Assembly: GCA_024233575.1 (NCBI GenBank)
Contig: JACKPN010000006.1
Coordinates: forward strand, 62,001-126,000
Length of the DNA: 64,000 bases
Source: Chlamydiales bacterium
GTDB taxonomy: Bacteria; Chlamydiota; Chlamydiia; Chlamydiales; Criblamydiaceae
Direction: 5' to 3'
The notes beneath the pieces were generated by a model. That model saw only the letters and a program-made list of their open reading frames with translations. It did not search any database and had not been told where the DNA came from. This document shows, one piece after another, positions 51,674 through 61,022 of the stretch (position 1 is its first letter; every line of letters starts with the position of its first letter). The translations under genes were made by a program, and so were the position numbers.

Positions 51674-51831
51674 GAGGTATCTGCAAAATTATTTGAGAGT
51701 GGTTTTTCTAGCAATTTTTTGTCTCGCCAAGGGCGGAGTTCGAAGCAAACTGAGAACAGTTTGCGAGAACGAGCGCGAAGCGAGGCGGAAAATTGTAGGA
51801 AAAACGCCTCAAATAATTTTGCAAATGGCTC
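51674..51831. mobile_element. MITE-like element with 5-bp target duplication
   Basis: 158 bp bounded by GAG...CTC. TGCAAAATTATTTGAG (51682-51697) and its exact complement (51808-51823) form the ends. Most of the interior is also an imperfect palindrome, with a central GCAAACTG-AGAA-CAGTTTGC hairpin. CTTAT flanks both sides (51669-51673, 51832-51836), as expected for a target-site duplication. It contains no coding capacity. It is inserted between gspF and the ribosome-binding site of gspG. A related shorter copy is at 47816-47882. Confidence 0.7.
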
Positions 51832-51837
51832 CTTATG

Positions 51838-53022
51838 TTATACCGCTAATGCACTCACATCGGTGAGCGGCAGCAGGATCGCAATCAGTATGACGCCGAT
51901 GATCGATCCCATGACGATCAAGATCAACGGCTGCGCCAATGCCATGGCACGGTCGAGGGATTTCTCCATCTCCTCTTCATACATGTCGGCGATCTTATTA
52001 AAAATAGCAGATGTATTGCCAGTATCTTCTCCAACAGCGAGCATTCGTGAGACCATCGCCGGAATCCATTTAGATCCGGTAAGTTCGGCGCTCAAGCTGC
52101 TGCCTTCGACGATACGAGCCTCAGCCTCTGAAATCACCTCTTCTAAAACAACGTTTCCCATCGATTCACGGGCGATCCGCAGGGAATCGATCATCGTAAG
52201 GCCACCGACTTGCAGCGTGCCCATAGTGCGGCAGAAGCGGGCGATAGCCGCCTGCACCATCAGCGTTTTGATGACAGGGATATAAAGAAAGTTGCGTTCG
52301 ATCCAAATCTTGCCCGATGGAGAGCGTATCTTCATCACCAAGAAAGTGACCAGACCGCCGATGAGAGGAATGTACGCCCACCAATATGCCTGAGCGAAAT
52401 GGCTAAGGTCCAAAATAAAACGGGTGAAACCGTTAAGATCGCGCTCTGAGAAGATTCCTTCAATGGAGGGTACGACGAAGCCTAAGAGCAATCCGATAAT
52501 CACCAAAGAGAAACTAGCGATAATCGAAGGATAGATCAGCGCCGTAGTGATCTGTTTTTTCAGCTTGTCGCGCTTCTGCAGGTAGATGCTGAGACGCTCA
52601 AGTACAATGTCTAATGCGCCTGCCGATTCACCGGCGGTGATCATCGCACGGTAAAGGCGGTCGAAACTATCGGGAAATGCCGCCATCGCCTCCGATAGGC
52701 GCGTACCGGACTTGATCTGTTCGCAGAGGCTTAACAGCACTCGATGGTATTTCTCACCGCGGTACTGCTCTTCGATAGCTATCAGGCTTTCATAGAGAGG
52801 AACGCCGGCACCGACAAGCTGCGACAGCTGAAGAGTAAAGGTCATTAAATTCTCGCCGCGTAGGTTTTCCTTTGACGATACCTTAGCCCTGCTGCTGAGG
52901 TTCGTGACCATGATCCCCTGATCGCGCAGCTTCTGCCGTGCCTCGCGATCATTCTGCCCTTCTACAACACCTGAAAGCTTCTTTCCACGCCTATCGATTG
53001 CTTCATAATAAAACAGAGGCAT
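51838..53022 (-). CDS. gspF: T2SS inner-membrane platform protein GspF
   Basis: 394 residues, matching the family length. Landmarks are the N-terminal 'YYEAIDRRGKKLSGVVEGQNDREA', two repeated GspF domains ('LVGAGVPLYESLIAI' and 'LQVGGLTMIDSLRIA'), and three transmembrane segments including the C-terminal 'ILIVMGSIIGVILIAILLPL'. It connects the ATPase GspE with the pseudopilus. It follows gspE by 9 nt. The MITE-like element lies just after its stop and may weaken read-through into gspG. Confidence 0.93.
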   Translation of the reverse strand: MPLFYYEAIDRRGKKLSGVVEGQNDREARQKLRDQGIMVTNLSSRAKVSSKENLRGENLMTFTLQLSQLVGAGVPLYESLIAIEEQYRGEKYHRVLLSLCEQIKSGTRLSEAMAAFPDSFDRLYRAMITAGESAGALDIVLERLSIYLQKRDKLKKQITTALIYPSIIASFSLVIIGLLLGFVVPSIEGIFSERDLNGFTRFILDLSHFAQAYWWAYIPLIGGLVTFLVMKIRSPSGKIWIERNFLYIPVIKTLMVQAAIARFCRTMGTLQVGGLTMIDSLRIARESMGNVVLEEVISEAEARIVEGSSLSAELTGSKWIPAMVSRMLAVGEDTGNTSAIFNKIADMYEEEMEKSLDRAMALAQPLILIVMGSIIGVILIAILLPLTDVSALAV

Positions 53023-53031
53023 CGGCTACCC

Positions 53032-54715
53032 TCACTCTTCTACGCCGCGCGTAGCGCTCAGCACTTCAGAAACGGTTGTCACCCCATCGATGATCAGCTG
53101 AGCGCCGTGGTCGAGCAACGTGCTCATCCCTGCCTTAACGGCCAGCTCGCGGATCTCGACGGCATCGGGACTTTTAACAATTTGTTTTTTTATGGCGTTG
53201 TTGATGTTGAGAAGCTCATATAGGCCGTGGCGTCCTTTGTAGCCGGAACCGAAACAGGCATCGCATCCTTTACCGTGGTGCAGCTTGCCGTTTTTCAACT
53301 GTTTGTGTGTGATACCTATGCTTTTCAGTTCCTGGTCTGTCGGCGTATAGGTTTTCTTGCATTTGGTGCAGATGCGACGGACAAGGCGCTGAGCGAGGAC
53401 ACCGACGACTGACGATGAAAGCAGATAAGGCTCGACGCCCATATCAACAAGACGTGTAATCGCTGATGGGGCATCGTTAGTATGAAGCGTACTCATCACA
53501 AGGTGCCCTGTTAGCGATGCCTGAACGGCGATCTCCGCCGTCTCGGCATCACGGATTTCACCCACCATGATTACGTCTGGATCTTGACGTAGGATATGTC
53601 TCAAGCCTGCAGCAAAGGTGAGGTTGATTTTTGGACGTACACCGATCTGAGCGATTCCTTTTAGGTTGTATTCAACAGGATCTTCAATAGTCATCACATT
53701 GATTTCGTCGCTATTGATCTGACAGATGGCGCTGTATAGTGTGGTCGTCTTACCGCTCCCTGTAGGTCCTGTCACGAGGATGATTCCTTCCGGCATCGCA
53801 ATCAGCTTGAGGAAATCTTCGTAAACGCCTTTCAGCATGCCGATCTTGTCCAAGCCTAGAATAACGTTGCCCTTGTCAAGGATACGCAGAACGATGCGCT
53901 CGCCTCCGGAAACAGGGACGGTGCTGACTCGAAAGTCGATTTCCCGCTGTCCCATTTTCAATTTGATACGCCCATCTTGCGGGAGGCGATGTTCAGCAAT
54001 GTCAAGTTTGGCCATTACCTTGATGCGTGTCAGTAGCTGCGCTTGATATTCAGGAGCCGGAGCGTGGCGCGACTGCAAGACTCCATCAATACGGTAACGT
54101 ACACGCAAGCCATCTTCCGACGGTTCGAAATGGATGTCCGACGCCCCCTGTTGAATCGCTTCGGTAAGGATCATATTGAGAAGCTTAACGATGGGCGCCT
54201 GCTCCTGCCGACGATCCAGCAGGTCATATACTTCGATATCGCCATCGCCTTTCCCGTCATCTTTCCGTTCCTGGAGGTCAGCGATCAGCGTCATGACGTC
54301 GCCTCCTTGCTCCTGATTATACCAATCGTTGATCGCGCTGAGTATCACATCTCGAGGGGTATAGACAGGTTTGACGTCGGTGTCAATGATGAGGCGCAGT
54401 TCCTCCAGCTACCCATCGCCAAGGGGTCGGCAACGGCAACGACCACTTCGTTTTCGCGCTTTTCAATAGGGAGCAACACGGCGTTTGGCAAAAGCGTAAG
54501 GGATTTTCTCCAGGATATCTCGCGGGATCTGTACGGCGTGGAGAGTTTCCACAGTCTCCATGCCGAAGCGTTCAGCCATCGACCTGTTGACGTCATCGCC
54601 GCCAACATGCCTTGACGCGCTAAACGTTCTTTTGAATCATCGGCCATAGTACTCACAGCCCCATGGTGGGCTTTTTTACACAACGGTCCTTCTCAGGGCC
54701 GAAGAGAATCGTCAT
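53032..54715 (-). pseudogene. gspE: T2SS ATPase GspE, N-terminal part frameshifted
   Basis: The ATPase region from about 54410 to 53032 is one intact frame: 'GASDIHFEPSEDGLRVRYRIDGVLQ', Walker A 'GPTGSGKTTTLYSA', 'RHILRQDPDVIMVGEIRDAETAEIA' and a zinc-binding 'CTKCKK...CDACFGSG'. (Landmarks are split across the domain.) The first ~320 nt need about four single-base corrections to read through, near 54660, 54600, 54480 and 54410. A likely start is ATG 54713-54715, overlapping the gspD stop, with GGAG nearby. The pieces give an ordinary GspE N domain ('NRSMAERFGMETVETLHAV', 'EVVVAVADPLA'). Sequencing error or true decay cannot be separated here. Confidence 0.8.
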
Positions 54716-57136
54716 CGTTCCTCTCCAGCAGCAGTTTTATTCTTCTCGCACTCGCGTGCTTGATACAAGTACATGAAGGAAGGGATATCACCGGGCGACG
54801 GCACATCTCCAGATGCTTAATCCGCTCAAACCATCTGCAGGGTCAGAAATGATTTTCGGCGTCAGCATGATATACATGTCGGTGCTGTGGTCCTCAAGCT
54901 CTGTCATGCTAAAAGCTTGCCGATTCCAGGAATCTCACCAAGGAACGGAATCTGTTCTTACGATCTTGCGAGATCTTTTCTACGGAGGCCGCTGAGGATC
55001 ACCGTTTGTCCATCGGCAATCCGCACTTCGTTAGTGAGGTGGCGGATGGTCACATCAGGGCGATCGTTAGGTCGCGGTTGAAGCTTTCGAAAGTGATGTC
55101 CGTCTCAAGCGTGATGTAGTTGATCTCTTCATCGCTCAAAGGACACCAATTATCATTCTCCTCGCGCATATGGATCGTCGGTGTCACCTTGATCGTCGTA
55201 CCATACTGCGCACGGGTGAAGGAATCTTTAAGCGTCACGCCGCCAACGGTATCGATCTGAAGATACCGGTGTTGACAGAGATCTCGTCAGTGACAATGAT
55301 CGTCGCTGTGGTTTGGTTGACAGCAACAACGGAGGGGTTGGCATTGATCTGAATGTCATCCTGATTCAACAGAAAGTTGTATACAAGGTCGAAGGCAGGA
55401 GAACATGAACTCTTCTGCGCACTTCATCACAAACTGCAAGAGGCCAAAATGTTCAGGGCCTTGCGCGACGTCATTGAAGGTAATTGAACTCTGTCGCGTT
55501 TGGACGCCTGAGAACCCAGTCGAAGCAGGTTCATCCCGTAGTTGGTGTTTCTATCCATTTTTTTCTCGAAAAGAAGCACGTCGATGTAGACCATCTTCTT
55601 CGGTACGTCCAACTTCTTGATCAATTCTTTCAGCTTAGGTAGAGCATTAGCCTCGACAACCATGACAATAGCTGATGTCTTAGGATCGACGATAAAGTTC
55701 TTGCGTCCTTTGTTCGGGTCTTTATTCCCCTGCTCTGACGAACCGGGAATGACAGGCGCGGGATTAACGACATAGCGGCCATCTTCGTAGAAGCCGTCGG
55801 AGTAGATTTCACGTTGTGTTTTAGGCTCACGCTGCAGGTTCACTTCAGTAAGCGAAAGATTCTGCCCCGGGCAGGACTCGCTTCCACATTCCTCAACAGG
55901 TTCTTTGATGCCGGCACGGGTCTCGACCATCAGGTTATAGACACGTTCAAGAACATCGGCAAGCTCGACAGGGTCGGTGTGTTTGGCATTATAGGAGAAG
56001 ATCACTCGCTCGCGCGCTTCGCCGACCTGTCCTTCGACTTTCATGATGATATCTTCAGCCTTGGAGATCTCCTCTTCGGTGCCGATCAAAATAGCGCCTG
56101 AGCAACGTGGGCCAGCGTGATCACTTTCAACCCATTGCCGCCAAGGGTACTTACTGCCGCAAGGCTTCGTATTGCGGTCGAGCAAGCGGTCGCGATTATC
56201 GCCTTCGGCAGTTCTTCTTCAAACCGATCGAAGATAGCGCAAGATCTGCCCCATCTCTTTAGCATCAACACGTTGTAGAGGAACGACGCGGTATTCACGG
56301 TCGCCGCTGTTAGTCGCGACGAAGTCGTACAGTTTTTCAGCAAATGCGCACTTCGTCGATTTCGGCGATCAGTAAAATATCGCGTCCGACCATCTCCAAT
56401 TCAGAGCTTTTGCGGATTGATAAACTTGTCGAGGAAAAAAGAGATCCTTCTTGTTTCTGAAGGTTCGAGAAAGAAAAGAAAAGCGATCCTTGTATCGCCG
56501 GGAAAGGCTTCCCAAATCCCCGCGATTGTTAGTAATCATACGGATTGCGGAATTGTCGGTTTTAAGTAGATACAGTTGCCGCAAATAGGTTGTTGCTTTG
56601 ATGCCAACGCCGTTCTGACGAGAATCATTTCCAGCATCTCATCCCATGAGGCACGCGGAATTGGAATATTGGAATTGACACTGACGGGAAGCGAAGCGAT
56701 GTCGGCAGTCATTAGATAGACATAATCGTGGGAACCATAGTCGATGACAAGATCGCCGAGCGTTGTGTCGGGCTGATGAAACAAGGCATACTCTTCATCC
56801 TGTCCAGCCTCCGCTGCCATATCGCGCCAGCTGTTCTGCAGGATAACGATATTTTCACGCACTGCGTTAATCTCACTAAGCAGAGTGCGGTAGGCATCTT
56901 CGTCAGCGCTTTGGGCAAACAGTCGCCGGCCTCGGTATACAGCGCTTTCAATGCCGCTTGTCGCTTCTCTAAGTTCAGCGTTGATCTGCAACAGGAACTT
57001 CTGCATATCCATGCTAAGATCGCCGCCGCCCGTCCGACCGCCGCCAGCGAGGCTGGCTTTCTTCTCGGCAATTGTTTGTGCTCCTATCTTCCTACTATTA
57101 GGGAAGATAAGAAACAAAGAGGAAATTATTTTTTCA
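54712..57136 (-). pseudogene. gspD: T2SS outer-membrane secretin GspD, multiply frameshifted
   Basis: Fragments in all three frames add up to a secretin. They are an N0-like part near 56.6-57.1 kb ('DTTLGDLVIDYGSHDYVYL', 'IPIPRASWDEMLEMIL'), N1-N3 parts at 55.4-56.2 kb ('GTEEEISKAEDIIMKV', 'NFIVDPKTSAIVMVVEA', 'KKMVYIDVLLFEKKM') and secretin-core pieces near 55.0-55.3 kb ('TLKDSFTRAQYGTTIKVTPT', 'TLETDITFESF'). At least five frame changes separate them. The start is uncertain: a signal-like sequence after GTG 57136 reads through only if an A6 run is A7. The end (TGA at 54712-54714) overlaps the gspE ATG. Position equals CT572. Confidence 0.75.
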
Positions 57137-57253
57137 CAATAATGTGCACTTTATTTAATTAACTGGTTTTTAATAGATTAATACAGATCGAGTTATTTTT
57201 CAACAAGAGTATCAGGTAGAGAGAAAATCGCGTCATTTCTAAATAGAAAAAAA

Positions 57254-57760
57254 TTACTTTGAAAACCAACTGACAGGGTTCCACCAGGAATACGTTTCCG
57301 GTTCTTGGATGTTATTGACAAGATGTTCTTTTTCTTCAGGAGTCATCACTTCCATCTCATCCGTTTCTTTGCAAACAATTTTTGTGAATACCGCTTGAGT
57401 CTTCTCTTCATTCAGCTTGTAAGTTATATTTTCTGTTCCATGGCTATGCATCTTGAGCCAAACCAACTTGCCTTCGATCTTATTCTCAACAACAAGATGC
57501 TGATCGTACTTTACAGTCATTGTATTAGTCTTAGGGCTAAAAGAAGTCACTGATAAATTAAATGACTGAATCCAACGAAGGGCATCGCTTGTTTCTTTTG
57601 CCATAGCTAGATACTGCTCCGCATTGTCTGCTCCAGGAACAGCTTTATCATTAATGGTGAACTCAGCCTTTAAAGCCCCTTTTGCAAAGCAGTCAATTGA
57701 TGATGCCGGATCGCCTTGATAAACAGAGAACCAGAAGTCAAAGAAAGCGCGTTGAACCAT
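57254..57760 (-). CDS. Hypothetical NTF2-like protein 1 in the T2SS locus
   Basis: 168 residues from ATG 57760 (GGAG 8 nt upstream; GTG 57769 is an alternative). No signal peptide. The pattern 'FFDFWFSVYQGDPASSIDCF' at the start and alternating beta strands later ('KYDQHLVVENKIEGKLVWLKMH') resemble NTF2/SnoaL-like folds. It shares its opening (SxYxGxPAxSxDxF) with the next gene, so the two are diverged paralogues. The C terminus 'YSWWNPVSWFSK' is Trp-rich. Intact within a stretch where neighbours are frameshifted. Function unknown. Confidence 0.6.
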   Translation of the reverse strand: MVQRAFFDFWFSVYQGDPASSIDCFAKGALKAEFTINDKAVPGADNAEQYLAMAKETSDALRWIQSFNLSVTSFSPKTNTMTVKYDQHLVVENKIEGKLVWLKMHSHGTENITYKLNEEKTQAVFTKIVCKETDEMEVMTPEEKEHLVNNIQEPETYSWWNPVSWFSK

Positions 57761-57791
57761 TTCAAGCACTCCATCGTCAACTTTTCCTTCT

Positions 57792-58220
57792 TTACCTCTT
57801 TTTTACTGCTCTGTTGCTAGTTTCTTCAATTTTAGCATCGAAACTGAAAACACGGGTACTGCTCTGCTCATCAACATGTGCCGTGCGTGGACCTTTCGAT
57901 TTCACATCATGCCATCCATTTTCTCCTTTCAACCAAACCTGTTGCTCAATATCGGCAGTAATTCCATTGTTGTCCTGTTGATTGAATGTGATTACAAGCC
58001 TGGGGATATAGTGCCTAAGTCCTGCAACAGTCGTTAGGTCTTTCATGAATTCGTCACGATTACTGCAACTGAGTTCCTCTTGTTCTTTTTTCGCATTGCA
58101 GACATTGAATCTGGCCGTCATCTTTTCAGAAAATAGATCTTTCGATTTTGCCGGTTCTCCCATATATGACGATCTGAGAAATGTTACCATATTCGATTGT
58201 AGTGATGAAGCAAGACCCAT
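57792..58220 (-). CDS. Hypothetical NTF2-like protein 2 in the T2SS locus
   Basis: 142 residues from ATG 58220, with AAGGAG at ideal spacing. 'TFLRSSYMGEPAKSKDLFSEKM' parallels the start of the preceding protein's sequence, and a later strand 'ITADIEQQVWLKGENGW' aligns with its 'KIEGKLVWLKMH'. Predicted small alpha+beta (cone-like) domain, cytoplasmic, C terminus basic. It is transcribed with the paralogue 31 nt downstream. I recall no counterpart between gspD and CT573 in Chlamydia, so the pair may be an insertion specific to this lineage. Confidence 0.6.
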   Translation of the reverse strand: MGLASSLQSNMVTFLRSSYMGEPAKSKDLFSEKMTARFNVCNAKKEQEELSCSNRDEFMKDLTTVAGLRHYIPRLVITFNQQDNNGITADIEQQVWLKGENGWHDVKSKGPRTAHVDEQSSTRVFSFDAKIEETSNRAVKKR

Positions 58221-58289
58221 GTTGCACTCCTTGTTGTTATGGTTGCTCATAAAAACCATAATCATTTTGAGGCTTTGATGTCTATGGGA

Positions 58290-59628
58290 CTATTCGTCGA
58301 CGTCGACAGGAGGGAGCTAGCTTTTTGCCATTGACAAAGAAGAGGCGTCGCGACTGGCAGCGCTTAGGATCTACATCATGGAAGGTCATCCTGTTCTGGC
58401 TGACAGGAAGCTCAACATCATGAGCGACCGTGCGTGTAGGATTGAAGATCGTGCCCGAAAGCACTTGCTGGTCATCGCGCTTGACAACCCTGTCGAAAAC
58501 AAAAAGGGTGCCATTCTCACGGCGGTCGACATAGTCGTCGATCTCATCGATACTGGTCAGCTTGTGCCAGCCATTCTCAGTCAGCAAAGCAACCAGTCAT
58601 GAGGGCGAAGGAGCGCTCATCGTCGACTTCAAAACAAATTGCGAGCGGGTACGGACGCCGACGAAACGGAAGTCCTGGCCGCACGCTGGCTGGCGACCAT
58701 GACTCCATGGAACGTAGAAGGTTAAGAGCAACTTTTTTTCTTGCCTTCATTGTCCCAAAGCTCCAGGTTCATCAGGCGGTCATCGACTTTTTGACGATCA
58801 GCAGAGGATGGCCGCGACTGTTCGCTTGGTTCTACCGCCGTCCACTTGCTTCCGTCCCAGATTAAGGAGTCGCCCTGTCCGACATAGACAGAATAAGTGT
58901 CGCCTTCTCACCGAAGTCGATCCGTCGCTTACCGGAAACATCCTTAAATTCGTCACCACCGTGACGCTTGAGGAACATGTCCGGTCCATACCAGCGGGCA
59001 CGCTGACGTGCGAGAAGCGTGCCGTCAACACGCCATTTGCCAAGTTCCATGTTCCGCCGCCGAAGCGCATCAACTCTTTCTTTTCAAGGAAACTGTGCCA
59101 ACGTCTCCCGGCGTAGCGACCAGGTTGCCGTTCTCATCCTTCATCCGCACCTGAACAACAGCTTCACCCTCCTCCGGCTCCGCTTCAATCCATAGAGAAG
59201 TCTCGCGATTTTCGGGCTGAAAACATATTTGCCCTGGCCATTGTCTTTCTGATACTGAAGGTAGAGCTTTTCGCCGGCTCCCAGAGAGATCACGTCGCGG
59301 GAATTAGCCAGAGAGAAATGAAGCGATGGCTTGTCCAGTCAGCATCAGGCCGTCCATTCTGTCCGTAATAAACAATAAACTGACGTAAATCAGGGAGTTG
59401 CATCTTAGGAGCAACATAAGTAAGAGCCAGCACCGGTTCGCCGATAGCATCGTAGTTTTTTCTGCGGTTGCTGAAAGAACTTTTGGGAAGGCTCGTCTTG
59501 CGCGCCGTCACCTCTTTAACCTCAATATGTCGGCACGCGCCCATTCCATCCCCCAAGCTATTGCCAGCAAGACGGTTAGGACGATAAACAGCGTGATATT
59601 AATCCAACCAAGCCACTTTTTCAGCATC
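58290..59628 (-). pseudogene. CT573-position membrane-anchored protein, frameshifted
   Basis: Starts with a signal-anchor (MLKKWLGWINITLFIVLTVLLA) at 59626-59628 and continues in shifting frames. The pieces are 'ACRHIEVKEVTARKTSLPKSSF', 'GEPVLALTYVAPKMQLPDLR', 'FIVYYGQNGRPDA', 'KELMRFGGGTW', 'ARWYGPDMFLKRHGGDEF', 'WHKLTSIDEIDDYVDRRENG' and 'FFVNGKKLAP', with a probable end 'PPVDVDE' at 58290. About 440 residues if repaired, with at least four frame changes. The position beyond gspD equals CT573 in Chlamydia, which is of unknown function. A lost or mis-sequenced T2SS-linked periplasmic protein. Confidence 0.55.
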
Positions 59629-59861
59629 TACACCTAACAATTTAGTCTAGGCTCATTATAACAAATAATGGGAATTACGTCAGGAGATTATCCTGCTAGG
59701 GCAGTAAAAAACATGGTTCAACCCCTCAACTTAAAATTATCGACCCTTAACATCAAATGTTTTTTATAATTTCCTTGCTTTTTCTTAAAAATTTTCATAT
59801 AAATGAATTAGATAAGGAATATCTGTCCCTAAGGCAGGACGACGAAAACGGGAGTGGTGTT

Positions 59862-60293
59862 ATGACCCAAAAAAAGAGCCCTAAGAACGAGGGATCATTC
59901 AAAGACAAATTCCATGAGACTTTAGACACATTGAAGAAGAACGAGAAGATTGAAGATTTGTATAGTTACGCCAGCAGCAATACCGCTGATACGATTGCGT
60001 TTGTTGCTATGGTGTTGGGCATATTGATTGTGTGGTTCAATCCTTTTTACGGAGGATTAATCATCGGTGTTGTCACCGGTCTTTATTTCACTGAGGAGCT
60101 TGCAAAGCCTTTTTATTCTCTAGAAGGTTTTATTGAGGAGCAAGGCATGATCCGCAGTCTTGTTCTTGGCGGGCTGTTATTAAGTTTCTTCTTTTTCTTA
60201 CCCGGAGTCTTCATCGGTGCGTTCATCGCGGTTGTGATTAAGCAGCTGTTGATGCCTGACAAGCGCAAGAAAGAAGAAGACGACGAAGAGTAG
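59862..60293 (+). CDS. Small membrane protein with charged ends
   Basis: 143 residues from ATG 59862, preferred because GGGAG lies 7 nt upstream; the frame is open further upstream but without a site. A hydrophilic N terminus (KKSPKNEGSFKDKFHETLDTLKK) precedes about four hydrophobic segments ('AFVAMVLGILIVWFNPFYGG', 'SLVLGGLLLSFFFFLPGVF') and a KRKKEEDDEE tail. No family recognised; such small, highly charged-ended membrane proteins are frequent in chlamydiae. Confidence 0.65.
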   Translation: MTQKKSPKNEGSFKDKFHETLDTLKKNEKIEDLYSYASSNTADTIAFVAMVLGILIVWFNPFYGGLIIGVVTGLYFTEELAKPFYSLEGFIEEQGMIRSLVLGGLLLSFFFFLPGVFIGAFIAVVIKQLLMPDKRKKEEDDEE

Positions 60294-60307
60294 ATAGACT
60301 TCAACAT

Positions 60308-61021
60308 ATGGAACCTCCAAAGGTTTTTTATTTTGTTGACTTTCTGACACAAGAAAAGTGTCAGAAAGTCCGCGATGTATTGTATTCTCTAAAGGATCAA
60401 TGGATCTTGCGAGCGCCGAAGGGGGTACCCTTTTTACACTCTAGGCGCATGATGTATCTTGACGCTCCCAATGAAGATTTCACCGCTTACCATCAGATCG
60501 CCTCAGAGCAGAACCGGCTTCTTCTAGAACACTTTGGTTCGTTGTACGACACTCTCAAAAAAAATGATTACCGCCTATACCGGAAAGTTTGCGGAGCTAT
60601 CGCTTGATCAAGCGACACCTGGATTTCACATATTTCAGTATCACCCTATTTTCAGAAGCCTATCGCCAAGATCCATTTTGATACGCAATATCAGAAGATA
60701 CCTTGGAGGTATCGAGAGATCGACTATTCCCATCCCTTAAGTTTTACCGCTTCGATCGTTCTTCCTGCTGCCGGAGCCGGTCTTTTTTGGTGGGATCTTA
60801 CTATGTCGCAATTGGAGGATCTTTCAGAAGAGGAACGACTTGCTTTACGTGAGAAAGCACCTGTTCATTATCTGCCTTATGAAGAGGGCAAGATCCTCAT
60901 TCATGACGGGCTGACGCTGCATCAGATAGCGCCTGCGGAGAAGATGCAGCCTGATGACGAGCGTATCACGCTGCAAGGGCACGCCCTATTCTGCGATGGT
61001 GCCTGGCGCCTTCATTGGTAA
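60308..61021 (+). pseudogene. 2OG-Fe(II) oxygenase family protein, two frameshifts
   Basis: Three consecutive frames reconstruct a ~235-residue dioxygenase. The first frame breaks at an A8 run near 60555 (A7 would restore 'TLKKMITAYTGKFAEL') and the second near 60650. The iron ligands appear in the downstream frame as HxD in 'KIHFDTQYQKIPW' and the distal His in 'LIHDGLTLHQIAP'. 'FTASIVLPAAGAGLFWWDL' is a typical jelly-roll strand pair, and the end is 'DGAWRLHW'. The full set of ligands argues that the gene is functional and that the sequence has errors, but decay is possible. Substrate unknown. Confidence 0.65.
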
Positions 61022-61022
61022 A

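Noticed and set aside
57682..59637. Several plus-strand frames at 57.7-59.6 kb
   Set aside because: They mirror minus-strand coding pieces (NTF2-like genes and the frameshifted CT573-position gene) and have no ribosome-binding sites.
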